A DNA stretch of 44,091 nucleotides from JANXQE01 sp035651635 (GCA_035651635.1 DASRFK010000062.1:1-44091), one strand, 5' to 3'; positions 34,073-42,650 are shown, counted from the stretch's first letter. Numbers and translations: made by a program. Notes: a model not told the origin generated them from the sequence alone.

Positions 34073-34534
34073 ATGAGTGCCGAAGGCCGATTAAAGGAAC
34101 TAAATCTCCAACTTCCACCGGCACCCAAACCGGTGGGCGTCTACAAGTCGATGATCGTTTGCGGTCAGCTGGCATACGCCTCTGGCCACGGACCGATCCA
34201 GTCCGACGGTTCGTTCATGGTCGGTCGTGTGGGACTGGATTTAGACCTGGCTGCAGGGAAAGCCGCGGCCCGCCAAACCGGCCTGACCATCCTGGCCACG
34301 GCGCGCCGGGTTTTGGGCAGCCTCGATAAAATCGAACGGGTGATCAAAATCTTCGGAATGGTGAATTGCACGCCCGAGTTTCGCGACCATCCCCAGGTCA
34401 TCAATGGTTGCAGCGAACTCTTCGCCGAGATTTGGGGACCCGACCACGGCATCGGCGCCCGGAGCGCGGTCGGAATGAATTCGCTGCCAGCCAACATTGT
34501 GGTCGAGATAGAGGCGATCTTCTCTCTAAAATGA
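34073..34534 (+). CDS. ridA: RidA-family enamine/imine deaminase
   Basis: 153 residues. RidA/YjgF landmarks are ICGQLAYASGH-like VCGQLAYASGHGPI, the helix ATARRVLGSLDKIERVIKIF, NCTPEFRDHPQVINGCSELF and the active-site Arg region GIGARSAVGMNSLPANIVVE. The sequence belongs to the longer RidA-like subgroup (about 150 residues). The stop overlaps the start of a PLP-dependent lyase gene as ATGA. If that enzyme releases 2-aminoacrylate or similar enamines, RidA would hydrolyse them to keto acid and ammonia and protect other PLP enzymes. That link is an inference from the overlap. Confidence 0.92.
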   Translation: MSAEGRLKELNLQLPPAPKPVGVYKSMIVCGQLAYASGHGPIQSDGSFMVGRVGLDLDLAAGKAAARQTGLTILATARRVLGSLDKIERVIKIFGMVNCTPEFRDHPQVINGCSELFAEIWGPDHGIGARSAVGMNSLPANIVVEIEAIFSLK

Positions 34535-35697
34535 AGCAGGAAACTTCAAGACCAGGTTGGTGGCACGTCACCGAGGTGGCTGAGCTCCCCTCTCCTTCGC
34601 TATTGGTCTATCCTCAACGGGTCGAGGAGAATCTGAAACGTATGCTGGCCATTGCCGGTGCCGCCGAGCGGTTGAGGCCGCATATCAAGACGCATAAGAT
34701 GCGGGAACCCATTGAGCTCCTGAAGCGGCTTGGGGTCACCAAATTCAAATGCGCGACCATTGCGGAAGCCGAGTTAGCTGCGAACACCGGCGTCGCCGAT
34801 CTGCTGTTGGCTTACCAACCTGTCGGGCCGGCTGCCCGGCGAGTGGCCGAGCTGGTGCGCCAATTCCGGTTGGTTCGGTTCTCGGTCGTCTGCGATGATG
34901 AGGCCGCGATCCGTGAGCTCTCGGCGGCTATCTCCTCGCTTCCACACCGTGGGTCAGCCGCGGCGCGGCTCGCGCGCGCCTCACAACGAGAGATCGAGGT
35001 TCTGATCGATCTGGACATTGGCCAGCATCGTACCGGTGTGCCGGCTGGCCCCGAGGCGGTGGCACTGTATCAATTGGTCGCTTCCCTTCCCGGATTGAAG
35101 CCCGGCGGGCTTCACGCTTATGACGGCCACTTGTCCGAACCGGATCCGGTTCAACGCGCGCACGCTTGTGAATCGGCGTTTGCTCCCGTAATTGCCCTGC
35201 GACAGCAATTGCAGGCTGCCGGCCTTTCGGTTCCACGAATCGTGGCCGGCGGGACGCCGACATTCCCGTTTCACGCCAAACGTGGCGACGTGGAGTGCAG
35301 CCCCGGCACGTGCGTGTTTTGGGATGCCGGTTATGCAAGCAAGCTGCGCGATTTGGATTTTATGCCAGCGGCGTTGGTCCTGACTCGAATCGTGAGCAAA
35401 CCCGGCGGTAATCGGCTCTGCCTGGATCTCGGGCACAAAGCTATCGCCTCGGAGATGCCGCATCCGCGGGTCAAGTTCCTCGACTTGGACGAGGCGCAGG
35501 CGGTCATGCACAGCGAGGAGCACCTGGTCATTGAGACCAGCCGCAGCGGGGAGTTCAAGGTCGGGAATTGCCTGTATGGAGTGCCCTGGCATATCTGTCC
35601 GACCGTAGCACTGCATTCCGAAGCCTTCGTAGTCGAAGATGGAAAGGCCGTTGGCACCTGGGAGGTAGCGGCTCGGGAACGCCGACTGACCGTCTGA
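34531..35697 (+). CDS. D-serine dehydratase / D-threonine aldolase-like PLP enzyme (fold type III)
   Basis: 388 residues from ATG 34531, overlapping the RidA stop. The alanine-racemase-like N-terminal barrel has RPHIKTHK at residues 49-56, where one of K53/K56 should carry PLP. FKCATIAEAELAANTGVADL and LIDLDIGQHRTGVPAG follow, then GGTPTFPFHAK at the phosphate-binding site. The C-terminal domain has the metal pair H354-x-C356 in WHICPTVALHSEA, as in DSD1-type D-serine dehydratases and D-threonine aldolases. Substrate is a D-beta-hydroxy amino acid; overlap with RidA favours dehydratase chemistry (2-aminoacrylate) over aldol cleavage. Its stop overlaps a possible upstream start of the next gene (TGATG). 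Confidence 0.9.
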   Translation: MKQETSRPGWWHVTEVAELPSPSLLVYPQRVEENLKRMLAIAGAAERLRPHIKTHKMREPIELLKRLGVTKFKCATIAEAELAANTGVADLLLAYQPVGPAARRVAELVRQFRLVRFSVVCDDEAAIRELSAAISSLPHRGSAAARLARASQREIEVLIDLDIGQHRTGVPAGPEAVALYQLVASLPGLKPGGLHAYDGHLSEPDPVQRAHACESAFAPVIALRQQLQAAGLSVPRIVAGGTPTFPFHAKRGDVECSPGTCVFWDAGYASKLRDLDFMPAALVLTRIVSKPGGNRLCLDLGHKAIASEMPHPRVKFLDLDEAQAVMHSEEHLVIETSRSGEFKVGNCLYGVPWHICPTVALHSEAFVVEDGKAVGTWEVAARERRLTV

Positions 35698-35750
35698 TGG
35701 CAGGGTTACTGCCTGGCTGCTTTTCAACCACTCCAATCGGCCTTTTCTTT

Positions 35751-36872
35751 ATGCTCACTTTCGATGCTCACCTGGACCTGGCGATGAATGCCATGGAATG
35801 GAATCGGGATCTGACACAGCCCATCGACGTTATCCGGCAGCGAGAACAAGGTGTCGCGGATAAACCCGACCGCGGCCGCAATACAGTTTGCTTTCCCGAA
35901 ATGCGCCGTGGGGGAATAGGCATCTGCGTCGCGACCCAAATTGCGCGGTTCGTTAAACCAGGCAATAAGCTGCCTGGCTGGCATAGTCCTCAACAAGCAT
36001 GGGCGCAAACCCAATGCCAGCTCGGATGGTACCGCGCAATGGAAGAAGCCGGACACTTGGCGCAGATCACAAGTGCAACCCAACTACTGGAGCACGTGCA
36101 CCTATGGCAGACGAAGCTGGATGCCGCTAAAGCTGGAAAGCCGAACGCTCAAATCGAAGGTGTAACGCCTGGCCACATGCAAATCCCAATCGCTTACATT
36201 CTCAGCCTGGAAGGGGCAGACTCGCTGCTTACTATGCGCCATCTGGAACGAGCCTACGAGCAAGGTCTGCGAGCGATTGGCCCGGCCCACTATGGTCCCG
36301 GCACTTACGCCCAAGGCACCGACGCTGCGGGAGGTCTGGGCCCACCTGGACGTGAACTGTTGTCGGAAATGGACCGACTGGGCATGATTTTAGATGCCAG
36401 CCATCTGTGCGACGAAAGCTTTTGGGAAACCCTTGAGTTGTTTCAAGGACCGGTTTGGGCGAGCCATTCGAATTGTCGCGCGCTCGTCCCGCATAACCGT
36501 CAACTGGCCGATCCACAGATTAAAGCGCTGGTTGAACGCGGCGCGATCATCGGCTGCGCCCTGGACGGCTGGATGCTGGTCCCCGGTTGGGTCAGAGGAA
36601 AAACGACTCCTCAATCGGCCGGGTTGAACCTGACGCGGGTCATCGACCACATCGATCACATTTGCCAAATCGCCGGCAACGCGCGCCACTCGGGAATTGG
36701 CTCCGACCTGGACGGCGCTTTCGGGCGCGAGCAATCACCGGCCGATCTCGACACCATTGCTGACCTGGCCAACTTGTCGGACCTGCTCAAAGCGCGTGGT
36801 TACCCGGAGGAGGATATTCGTCAAATCATGCACGGCAATTTTCTGAGCTTTCTCACAAAGGCGTGGAGTTGA
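35751..36872 (+). CDS. M19-family (membrane/renal-type) dipeptidase
   Basis: 373 residues from ATG 35751, which opens directly into the family start MLTFDAHLDLAMNAMEWNRD with the H7-x-D9 zinc ligands. ATG 35697 overlaps the preceding stop (TGATG) and would add 18 residues; it is possible. Other metal or substrate residues: Glu in YILSLEGADSL, His in ILDASHLCDESFWE, His in VWASHSNCRALVPHNRQL, Asp in HSGIGSDLDGAFG. There is no signal peptide, so it is probably cytoplasmic. M19 enzymes cleave dipeptides, often with a D-residue at the C-terminal position, which would feed the D-amino-acid lyase before it. Confidence 0.92.
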   Translation: MLTFDAHLDLAMNAMEWNRDLTQPIDVIRQREQGVADKPDRGRNTVCFPEMRRGGIGICVATQIARFVKPGNKLPGWHSPQQAWAQTQCQLGWYRAMEEAGHLAQITSATQLLEHVHLWQTKLDAAKAGKPNAQIEGVTPGHMQIPIAYILSLEGADSLLTMRHLERAYEQGLRAIGPAHYGPGTYAQGTDAAGGLGPPGRELLSEMDRLGMILDASHLCDESFWETLELFQGPVWASHSNCRALVPHNRQLADPQIKALVERGAIIGCALDGWMLVPGWVRGKTTPQSAGLNLTRVIDHIDHICQIAGNARHSGIGSDLDGAFGREQSPADLDTIADLANLSDLLKARGYPEEDIRQIMHGNFLSFLTKAWS

Positions 36873-37219
36873 GCTCAACGCCGCCGCGTTTTCGGGATCA
36901 GACTCCAAGCGCGGGACGTCCTCACGAGTACGCAAATTTCATCAGCTCCGTGCCCTTGGCCCATATCTCACCCACCCACAACGATAGCTGATCCCGGTGC
37001 ACTTAATTTGGAGCGGACATTTGGAAAGCATCGGCTTGGGCGTGGGTACCTGGGTTTGGAGTTCCCCCTTCAGTTGGTTTTGTGCCAGGCCGCCTAAAGG
37101 CAGCTTAAAGGCGGGACTCCAAACCGAATTTTAAAACACGCCCTGAGCCTTAATTCAAACAAGAGTTACCCAACAAGGAGTTCGCCAAGCCCGGTCTCAA
37201 CGGGTTACATTCCGCTCCG
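36873..37219. other. Intergenic region with one dispersed repeat
   Basis: About 350 nt between two rightward genes. It contains repeat copy E at 37026-37140. No RNA gene or clear promoter was identified in the rest; the promoter of the primase-helicase gene should lie in the last 80 nt or upstream of the repeat. Confidence 0.5.
37026..37140 (-). repeat. Dispersed MITE-like repeat, copy E (inverted)
   Basis: Runs from AGCATCGGCTTGGGCGTGGG to CGAATTTTAAAACACG, with the GGAGTTCCCCCTTCAG and GGCGGGACTCC arms. A short internal duplication (CTAAAGGCAGCTTAAAGGCG) makes this copy slightly different. Confidence 0.8.
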
Positions 37220-40096
37220 GTGGCGACAACTGACTCACACTCGATAAGAACCACGGATGGGGAGATGCATGCCTCGGCTTGGCGGCCAGGTGCGCTGACC
37301 TGCCATTCGCCTCCAGAAGACAAGATTGCGTTGTTTCGGTCCCTCTTTCGGGGGCGAGAAGACGTCTACGCGCGCCGATTTGAAAACCGCCGAACCGGTA
37401 AGAGCGGGTATTCGCCTGCCTGTGCAAATGAATGGGTGCGCGGCATCTGCGAAAAGCCGCGAATTAAGTGTTCGGATTGTCCACACCAGCGTTTCGTTCC
37501 TGTAACCGACGAAGTCATTCGGGGGCATCTTTCCGGGCGAGATGGTCAGGGCAAAGATTTCGTTCTCGGGGTTTATCCAATGCTTCTGGATGAGACCTGT
37601 TTCTTTCTTGCGGTTGACTTCGATGGAGCCAATTGGAAAACGGATGTGGGCGCATTTGTTCAAATATGCCGAGAGCGAAAGCTCCCAGTGGTAATGGAAC
37701 GGTCGCGGTCCGGCGAGGGCGCGCATGTGTGGTTCTTCTTTGAAAAAGCAGTTCCCGCTAACCTGGCTCGTAAACTCGGTTCGCACCTCCTCACCGAGAC
37801 CATGGAGGCGCGTCCAGAAATTGGTCTCGATTCTTACGATCGACTTTTTCCCAATCAAGATACTCTTCCGTCGGGCGGTTTCGGAAATTTGATTGCGCTG
37901 CCGCTGCAAAAGCAGGCGCGGGAGCGTGGAAACTCTGTGTTCCTTGACGAACAGTTTTCACCGTGGCCCGATCAGTGGACATTCCTCTCCTCCGTCACAC
38001 CCACTGCCAGCTCGCAAATCGAAACTCTCGTGGCAGAAGCTGAATCCAAAGGACGAATCCTCGGCGTGAGAGCCGCCGTGCTGGAGGATGACGAGGAGGA
38101 TACTCCCTGGGTGAGGCCGCCGTCGCGACGCCTCAAGGAACCTCCAATTGTCGGTCCTTTGCCCGAAGAATTGGAAGTCGTAATCGCTGATCAGATTTAT
38201 ATCTGCAAACAGGACATTGTAGCGGGACTCAGGAACCGCCTGATTCGGTTGGCAGCTTTTCAAAATCCGGAGTTTTATCGGACCCAGGCTATGCGGCTTC
38301 CCGTATATGGCAAACCGCGGATCATTTCCTGCGCGGAGGATCTTCCAAAACATCTTGCGTTCCCACGCGGATGCCTGGAGGAAATAACGGCGCTACTGAG
38401 GGGCTTGCATATTCAGCCTATAATCCGCGATGAACGCTTTGCGGGAACTCCTCTGAGGGTTACTTTTTGCGGAACCTTGCGGGCCGAACAGCAAGCCGCC
38501 GCGGAGTGCATGCTACGGCATGAAACCGGGGTACTGGCCGCAACAACCGCCTTTGGGAAGACCGTAATTGCCGCGAAGCTGATCGCCGAACGCGGCGTGA
38601 ACACGCTAATACTCGTGCATCGCAAGCAACTCCTTGAACAATGGATCGATCGGCTTTCGACCTTTTTGAATGTCCCGCCCAAAAGTCTCGGGCAGTTCGG
38701 GGCCGGCCGTAAGAACCTCATAGGAACCTTGGACATCGCTCTGATCCAAAGCCTCGTCCGTGGAGGTAATGTAAATGACTGCATTGGAGGCTATGGCCAA
38801 ATGATCATAGATGAGTGTCATCACATCCCGGCACAGAGCTTCGAACTGGTCGCCCGGCGGGCAAAGGCCAAATTTATCGTCGGTCTGTCCGCGACCGTTG
38901 GGCGCAAGGATGGACATCACCCGATCACCTTCATGCAATGCGGGCCCGTACGCCATCGAGTTGACGCGAGGCAACAGGCCGCTTCGCGACCGTTTTCGCA
39001 CCACGTATACGTACGGCCGACTGCTTTTCGTCAGTTGGGTTTATCGCAACCGGACATGCGCCTTGAGTTTCATGAGTTGTACGGAGAATTGGTTCATGAC
39101 GAGCGCCGGAATCAGATGATTTGCGCTGACGTACTCGGCGCCCTGCGTGAAGGTCGCTCTCCCCTGGTACTGACGGAACGAGTCGAGCACATCGAAGCCC
39201 TGGCCAAACTACTGACGCCTGCGGCAAGTCTTATCGTTTTGCATGGTGGCCAGAGCAAAAAGGAAACAAAGGCAGCCCTCGCGCGCGTTTCTGAAAGTGC
39301 CGGAAGCGCTCAGCGAGTCATCCTGGCGACTGGTAAGCTCGTCGGTGAAGGTTTTGACGATCCGAGATTGGACACCTTGTTCCTGTCATTACCGATCTCG
39401 TGGCGCGGCACGGTTGCTCAGTATGTTGGACGGCTGAACCGCTTGCACGAAGGGAAACGGGAAGTTCGCGTTTACGATTACGCCGACCTAAACGTGCCCA
39501 TGCTTTCAAGAATGTTTGATAGGCGATGCCGCGGCTATGAGTCGCTGGGTTATACTATCCTCCTCCCCGCCAGCGCCCTTCCAGGGTGGCCAGTCGAAGC
39601 GCCCTTGCCCATTGATCCGGAATGGAAACGAGACTATGCAGCCAGCGTGCGCCGTCTTGTACTGGATGGAGTCGATGTGCCGCTCGGCCAACTGTTCGTG
39701 CGCGCCGCAAGTCCTCCGATGCCAAAGGCTGAGGGTGAGGCCAGGAGTGCCAGCGAAGCGTTCCTCTATGGCCGACTGCAAACCATGTCCGCGACCAAGG
39801 ACCGTTTTCGCTTGAACGCTCGATTGCCGATAGCTTTCGATGGCTCTGGAACCATGGAAGTGGATTTCCTCTGCGCGGAACTCGGGATAGTGATCGAGCT
39901 AGATGGAGAACAGCACTTGGGTGATGCGGACGCCTACCGGCGAGACCGGCATAAAGATGCGCTGCTTCAGCAGCACGGGTATTTTGTGCTGCGATTTCTG
40001 GCATCTGACCTTGCCAGGCGTCTCGACGAGGTGCTTAATGAGATTCTCGCGGTGCTCGAAAGTCGTAAGCGTAATCAGCGGAAGCCACATCACTAA
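37220..40096 (+). CDS. TOTE-like primase - SF2 helicase - DUF559 nuclease fusion
   Basis: 958 residues from GTG 37220; ATG 37265 (preceded by GGGGAG) is a possible shorter start. Domains: (1) zinc-binding segment GYSPACANEWVRGICEKPRI plus KCSDCP, residues 63-88. (2) Archaeo-eukaryotic primase core with D133-x-D135 in FFLAVDFDGANW, H169 in SRSGEGAHVWFFF, and GLDSYDRLFPNQDTLPSGGF plus GNLIALPLQ, as in TOTE conflict-system primases. (3) Superfamily 2 helicase: motif I TTAFGKT (442-448), DECHH (531-535), GLSATVGRKDG (555-565), QYVGRLNR (734-741). (4) C-terminal DUF559/Vsr-like nuclease with D882, E893 and D895 in EVDFLCAELGIVIELDGEQH, then RDRHKDALLQQHGYFVLRF. All key residues are intact. Likely a stand-alone genome-conflict or phage-defence protein acting on nucleic acid. 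Confidence 0.88.
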   Translation: MATTDSHSIRTTDGEMHASAWRPGALTCHSPPEDKIALFRSLFRGREDVYARRFENRRTGKSGYSPACANEWVRGICEKPRIKCSDCPHQRFVPVTDEVIRGHLSGRDGQGKDFVLGVYPMLLDETCFFLAVDFDGANWKTDVGAFVQICRERKLPVVMERSRSGEGAHVWFFFEKAVPANLARKLGSHLLTETMEARPEIGLDSYDRLFPNQDTLPSGGFGNLIALPLQKQARERGNSVFLDEQFSPWPDQWTFLSSVTPTASSQIETLVAEAESKGRILGVRAAVLEDDEEDTPWVRPPSRRLKEPPIVGPLPEELEVVIADQIYICKQDIVAGLRNRLIRLAAFQNPEFYRTQAMRLPVYGKPRIISCAEDLPKHLAFPRGCLEEITALLRGLHIQPIIRDERFAGTPLRVTFCGTLRAEQQAAAECMLRHETGVLAATTAFGKTVIAAKLIAERGVNTLILVHRKQLLEQWIDRLSTFLNVPPKSLGQFGAGRKNLIGTLDIALIQSLVRGGNVNDCIGGYGQMIIDECHHIPAQSFELVARRAKAKFIVGLSATVGRKDGHHPITFMQCGPVRHRVDARQQAASRPFSHHVYVRPTAFRQLGLSQPDMRLEFHELYGELVHDERRNQMICADVLGALREGRSPLVLTERVEHIEALAKLLTPAASLIVLHGGQSKKETKAALARVSESAGSAQRVILATGKLVGEGFDDPRLDTLFLSLPISWRGTVAQYVGRLNRLHEGKREVRVYDYADLNVPMLSRMFDRRCRGYESLGYTILLPASALPGWPVEAPLPIDPEWKRDYAASVRRLVLDGVDVPLGQLFVRAASPPMPKAEGEARSASEAFLYGRLQTMSATKDRFRLNARLPIAFDGSGTMEVDFLCAELGIVIELDGEQHLGDADAYRRDRHKDALLQQHGYFVLRFLASDLARRLDEVLNEILAVLESRKRNQRKPHH

Positions 40097-40216
40097 CTGG
40101 GCCACCTTCCATCTGGGTTTGGCTTTTCCAAAAAGGGGTACTCACTCCGGAGACATTCCAGTCGTAATGTTCCCGGTATCGAGGAGTACCGGCAGGCCTT
40201 TCTAAGCGCCCTCAGG

Positions 40217-40636
40217 TTATCGCAGGCGGCCAGCGGCGAGCTCTCGTTTAAGGAATACGCCTGGCCTGAACACAAGCAGGCCGTAAAACGGCTTATCCAT
40301 AAAAGCTCCAAAGTCACTCTCGTCCAACGTCAGCAAAATGTCGGCCCAGGCTAACGCGCTGAATAATACCGGGCGGTCCTTGGTGACTGCGAACACGGCT
40401 GCGCGGTCAAGTGTCAGCACGTCGTCCATGATCAGCAAAGACGGTCGCAGTGCCGCCCAGTCCGCGCTCGCTGATGGAGTTAAGTCAGGAAGATTCCGAA
40501 GCACCTCCTCCAGTCCGTAAGGCGTTGCAATCAGGACCTAACCGTTGGCAGAAGCCCGACTGAAGATTTGGCGGGAAGCGCCTGCCGCCGAGCCGCACGC
40601 CGCAAGCAGAACACTTGTGTCCAAAAACAGCCTCAC
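40217..40636 (-). pseudogene. PIN-domain toxin with in-frame amber codon
   Basis: Reads from GTG 40636 as MRLFLDTSVLLAACGSAAGA, then meets TAG at 40540-40538 (codon 33), and continues in the same frame to a normal stop at 40217. The first catalytic Asp (LFLDTS) lies before the TAG. The Glu of LEEVLRNL and the Asp residues of ALAWADILLTLDESDFG lie after it. Apart from that single codon the gene is intact and of normal PIN length (about 139 codons). Its start overlaps the antitoxin stop as GTGA, so it was the toxin of this pair. Either it is recently inactivated, or the codon is suppressed or a sequencing error. Confidence 0.75.
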
Positions 40637-40833
40637 GAGCCCTGACGAAACCGGTGCATATCGGCCTCATCCCGCCCAATCCAATTCGCGATCTGTTCGC
40701 GCGAGAATTTGCGCGGCTCAGGCAGCTTAGCGCCTTGCGCCCGCAGGCGGGCTGCGAGGAACAGCAACAGTTCCTGCTTCTGCTCCGGCGTAAGGGCGTC
40801 GGCTGCGGCTTCGATTTCGGAGAGAGTGCTCAC
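40633..40833 (-). CDS. Small antitoxin-like protein paired with PIN toxin
   Basis: 66 residues from GTG 40833 (STLSEIEAAADALTPEQKQE, then LLLFLAARLRAQGA). The frame stays open upstream through the tRNA gene, so that extension is rejected. The N-terminal helix EIEAAADALTPEQKQELL resembles the helical start of small antitoxins found before VapC genes. The C-terminal tail SREQIANWIGRDEADMHRFR is likely the toxin-binding peptide. It overlaps the toxin gene by 4 nt. The toxin frame is interrupted, so the antitoxin may now be an orphan. Confidence 0.7.
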   Translation of the reverse strand: MSTLSEIEAAADALTPEQKQELLLFLAARLRAQGAKLPEPRKFSREQIANWIGRDEADMHRFRQGS

Positions 40834-40950
40834 GGCGAAACCATACCTCACCGCCTTCAGAACGACAAGTCTAGGCGGATTGCTACACAGGGATCCAATC
40901 CGTTCCGAACTTGTTGCGATTGCTGTCGTTCGTGTCTGATTCTTGAAGCT

Positions 40951-41024
40951 TGGAGCGGGTGAAGGGAATCGAACCCTCATCTCAGGCTTGGGAAGCCCGC
41001 ATTCTACCACTGAACCACACCCGC
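40951..41024 (-). tRNA. tRNA-Gly, anticodon CCC
   Basis: The reverse strand reads GCGGGTGTGGTTCAGTGGTA at its 5' end (acceptor and D-arm). The anticodon loop is TTCCCAA at 40994-40988, with CCC at 40992-40990 between CGGGC and GCCTG stems. The T-arm is AGGGTTCGATTCCCT, and CACCCGC closes the acceptor stem. T-CCA is encoded at the 3' end (40954-40951). The 74-nt length with CCA and the short variable loop fit glycine tRNAs. Just downstream (to 40834) lies the toxin-antitoxin pair. Confidence 0.95.
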
Positions 41025-41251
41025 TCAAAGGTGTCCGCAGTCTTTAGCAGACCAGGCGGCGGCTTGCAATAACGCATTTGAGCATTTGAGCTCCTTGAAT
41101 CGGATCCAGTTGGAAGGCGCGGTGCTCACACGGTCAAGGATTTCAGCCGGGTGCCGGGGTTTACGGCGCCGGCCCCGAACTCGCGAAACCTATGAGATGC
41201 ATGCTTGACGGCCCGAAACGTGCCGCCTATCACATCCTTAGAACTTCTTTT

Positions 41252-42559
41252 ATGAATACGCCATCCAACCCAATGACCACGCGCCGCGAATTTCTCAAGA
41301 CCTCCGCCCTGGTGGGCGGGGTTTTGGCCGCTCCGGCCATCTTGCCGAGCAGCGCTTTTGCTTCCGAAAAAACTGGCCCGATTAAGGTCGGGCTGATCGG
41401 CTGCGGTGGTCGCGGGTCAGGCGCCGCCAGCCAGGCGATCAATGCCGACCCCGAGGTCGAACTGACGGCCATGGGGGACGCGTTTGAGGACCAACTGCAG
41501 AGGAGCTTACGCGATCTGCAAAAAAGCCACGGCGAAAAAGTCAAAGTCACGCCGGATAAATGTTTCGTGGGTTTGGACGCATATCAAAAAGTGATCGATA
41601 GCGGTGTGGACGTGGTTTTGCTCGCGACACCTCCCGGGTTTCGGCCGACGCATCTGAAAGCGGCCATCGACGCCGGCAAGCATGTTTTCTGTGAGAAACC
41701 AATGGCAACAGACTGCCCCGGCGTTCGTTCCGTGCTCGGGTCGGTCAAAACGGCGCGGGACAAAAACCTTTCGCTGGTAGCCGGGTTCTGCTGGCGGCGG
41801 GACACCGCCCGTCGTGAATTCTACAAGCGCATTCACGAAGGCGCGATCGGGGATATCCGTGCAGTTTATGCCACTTACTACACCGGCCCGGTGAAGCCCA
41901 TGCCGGCAGCGACGGATCGCCCTTCTGGAATGGGCGACTTGGAATGGCAACTACGCAACTGGTACAATTTCGTCTGGCTCTCTGGCGACGGTTATGTCGA
42001 GCAATGCTGCCACAGCGTGGACAAAGTGGCCTGGGGCCTTAAAGACGTGCCGCCGATTAAAGCGGTGGCCGTGGGTGGCCGCCAAACCCCCAATAACCAG
42101 GGCAACATCTTCGATCATATGTTTGTCGTGTACGAATTCCCCAACGATGTGCGCGGGTTCGTCGGGCAACGGCAAGTTGCCGATTGTTATTCCGAAAACT
42201 CCGATTACCTCATGGGTTCAGAAGGTTTCGCCAAGATTCCCGGCTGGCAGGCCCCGTTCATCAAAGGCAAAACCAACTGGCGCTATCATGATACCGGCCC
42301 AAAAACCGACATGTACCAGATTGAACATAATGAACTCTTCGCCAGCATTCGCAGCGGCAAGCCAATTAATGATGGCGAATGGATGGCTCAAAGCACCCTG
42401 ATGGGCCTCATGGGCAGAATGGCCGCTTATACCGGCCAGGAAGTCACCTGGGAACAGGCGATGAACTCCACTGAGAAACTCGTGCCGGACAATCTGGATT
42501 GGAAGATGAAGCTGGACATCCAGCCGATAGCGATGCCGGGAGTGACCAAGATTGCTTGA
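41252..42559 (+). CDS. Tat-exported Gfo/Idh/MocA-family oxidoreductase
   Basis: 435 residues from ATG 41252; an upstream ATG at 41192 would put 20 extra residues before the signal. Twin-arginine signal MTTRREFLKTSALVGGVLAA ends near SSAFA. The mature part begins IKVGLIGCGGRGSGAASQAI, an intact G-x-G-x-x-G dinucleotide site, and has HVFCEKPMATDCPG with the catalytic-type Lys, GFCWRRDTARREF, and YVEQCCHSVDKVAWGL. It is a periplasmic sugar or polyol dehydrogenase-like enzyme, one of many in this phylum. The next gene, an exported isomerase, is 106 nt downstream and may be functionally linked. Confidence 0.9.
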   Translation: MNTPSNPMTTRREFLKTSALVGGVLAAPAILPSSAFASEKTGPIKVGLIGCGGRGSGAASQAINADPEVELTAMGDAFEDQLQRSLRDLQKSHGEKVKVTPDKCFVGLDAYQKVIDSGVDVVLLATPPGFRPTHLKAAIDAGKHVFCEKPMATDCPGVRSVLGSVKTARDKNLSLVAGFCWRRDTARREFYKRIHEGAIGDIRAVYATYYTGPVKPMPAATDRPSGMGDLEWQLRNWYNFVWLSGDGYVEQCCHSVDKVAWGLKDVPPIKAVAVGGRQTPNNQGNIFDHMFVVYEFPNDVRGFVGQRQVADCYSENSDYLMGSEGFAKIPGWQAPFIKGKTNWRYHDTGPKTDMYQIEHNELFASIRSGKPINDGEWMAQSTLMGLMGRMAAYTGQEVTWEQAMNSTEKLVPDNLDWKMKLDIQPIAMPGVTKIA

Positions 42560-42562
42560 GGC

Positions 42563-42650
42563 ATTGAAACGCGAAAACGTTAAAACAATGAGACGTTAAA
42601 ACATTGAGACGTCACCACGTCAAAATGTTCAAACGTTAAAACTGCGAAAA
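42563..42650. repeat. 16-bp tandem repeat before the isomerase gene
   Basis: Five copies of a 16-bp unit: 42563-42578 (divergent), 42579-42594 GTTAAAACAATGAGAC, 42595-42610 GTTAAAACATTGAGAC, 42619-42634 GTCAAAATGTTCAAAC and 42635-42650. An 8-bp half unit (42611-42618) lies between the third and fourth. There are no spacers, so it is not CRISPR. It occupies most of the 106-nt gap, ending 15 nt before the next start codon. Confidence 0.7.

Noticed and set aside
42563..42650. Possible CRISPR array
   Set aside because: Units are only 16 bp, directly adjacent and imperfect, without spacers or cas genes nearby.
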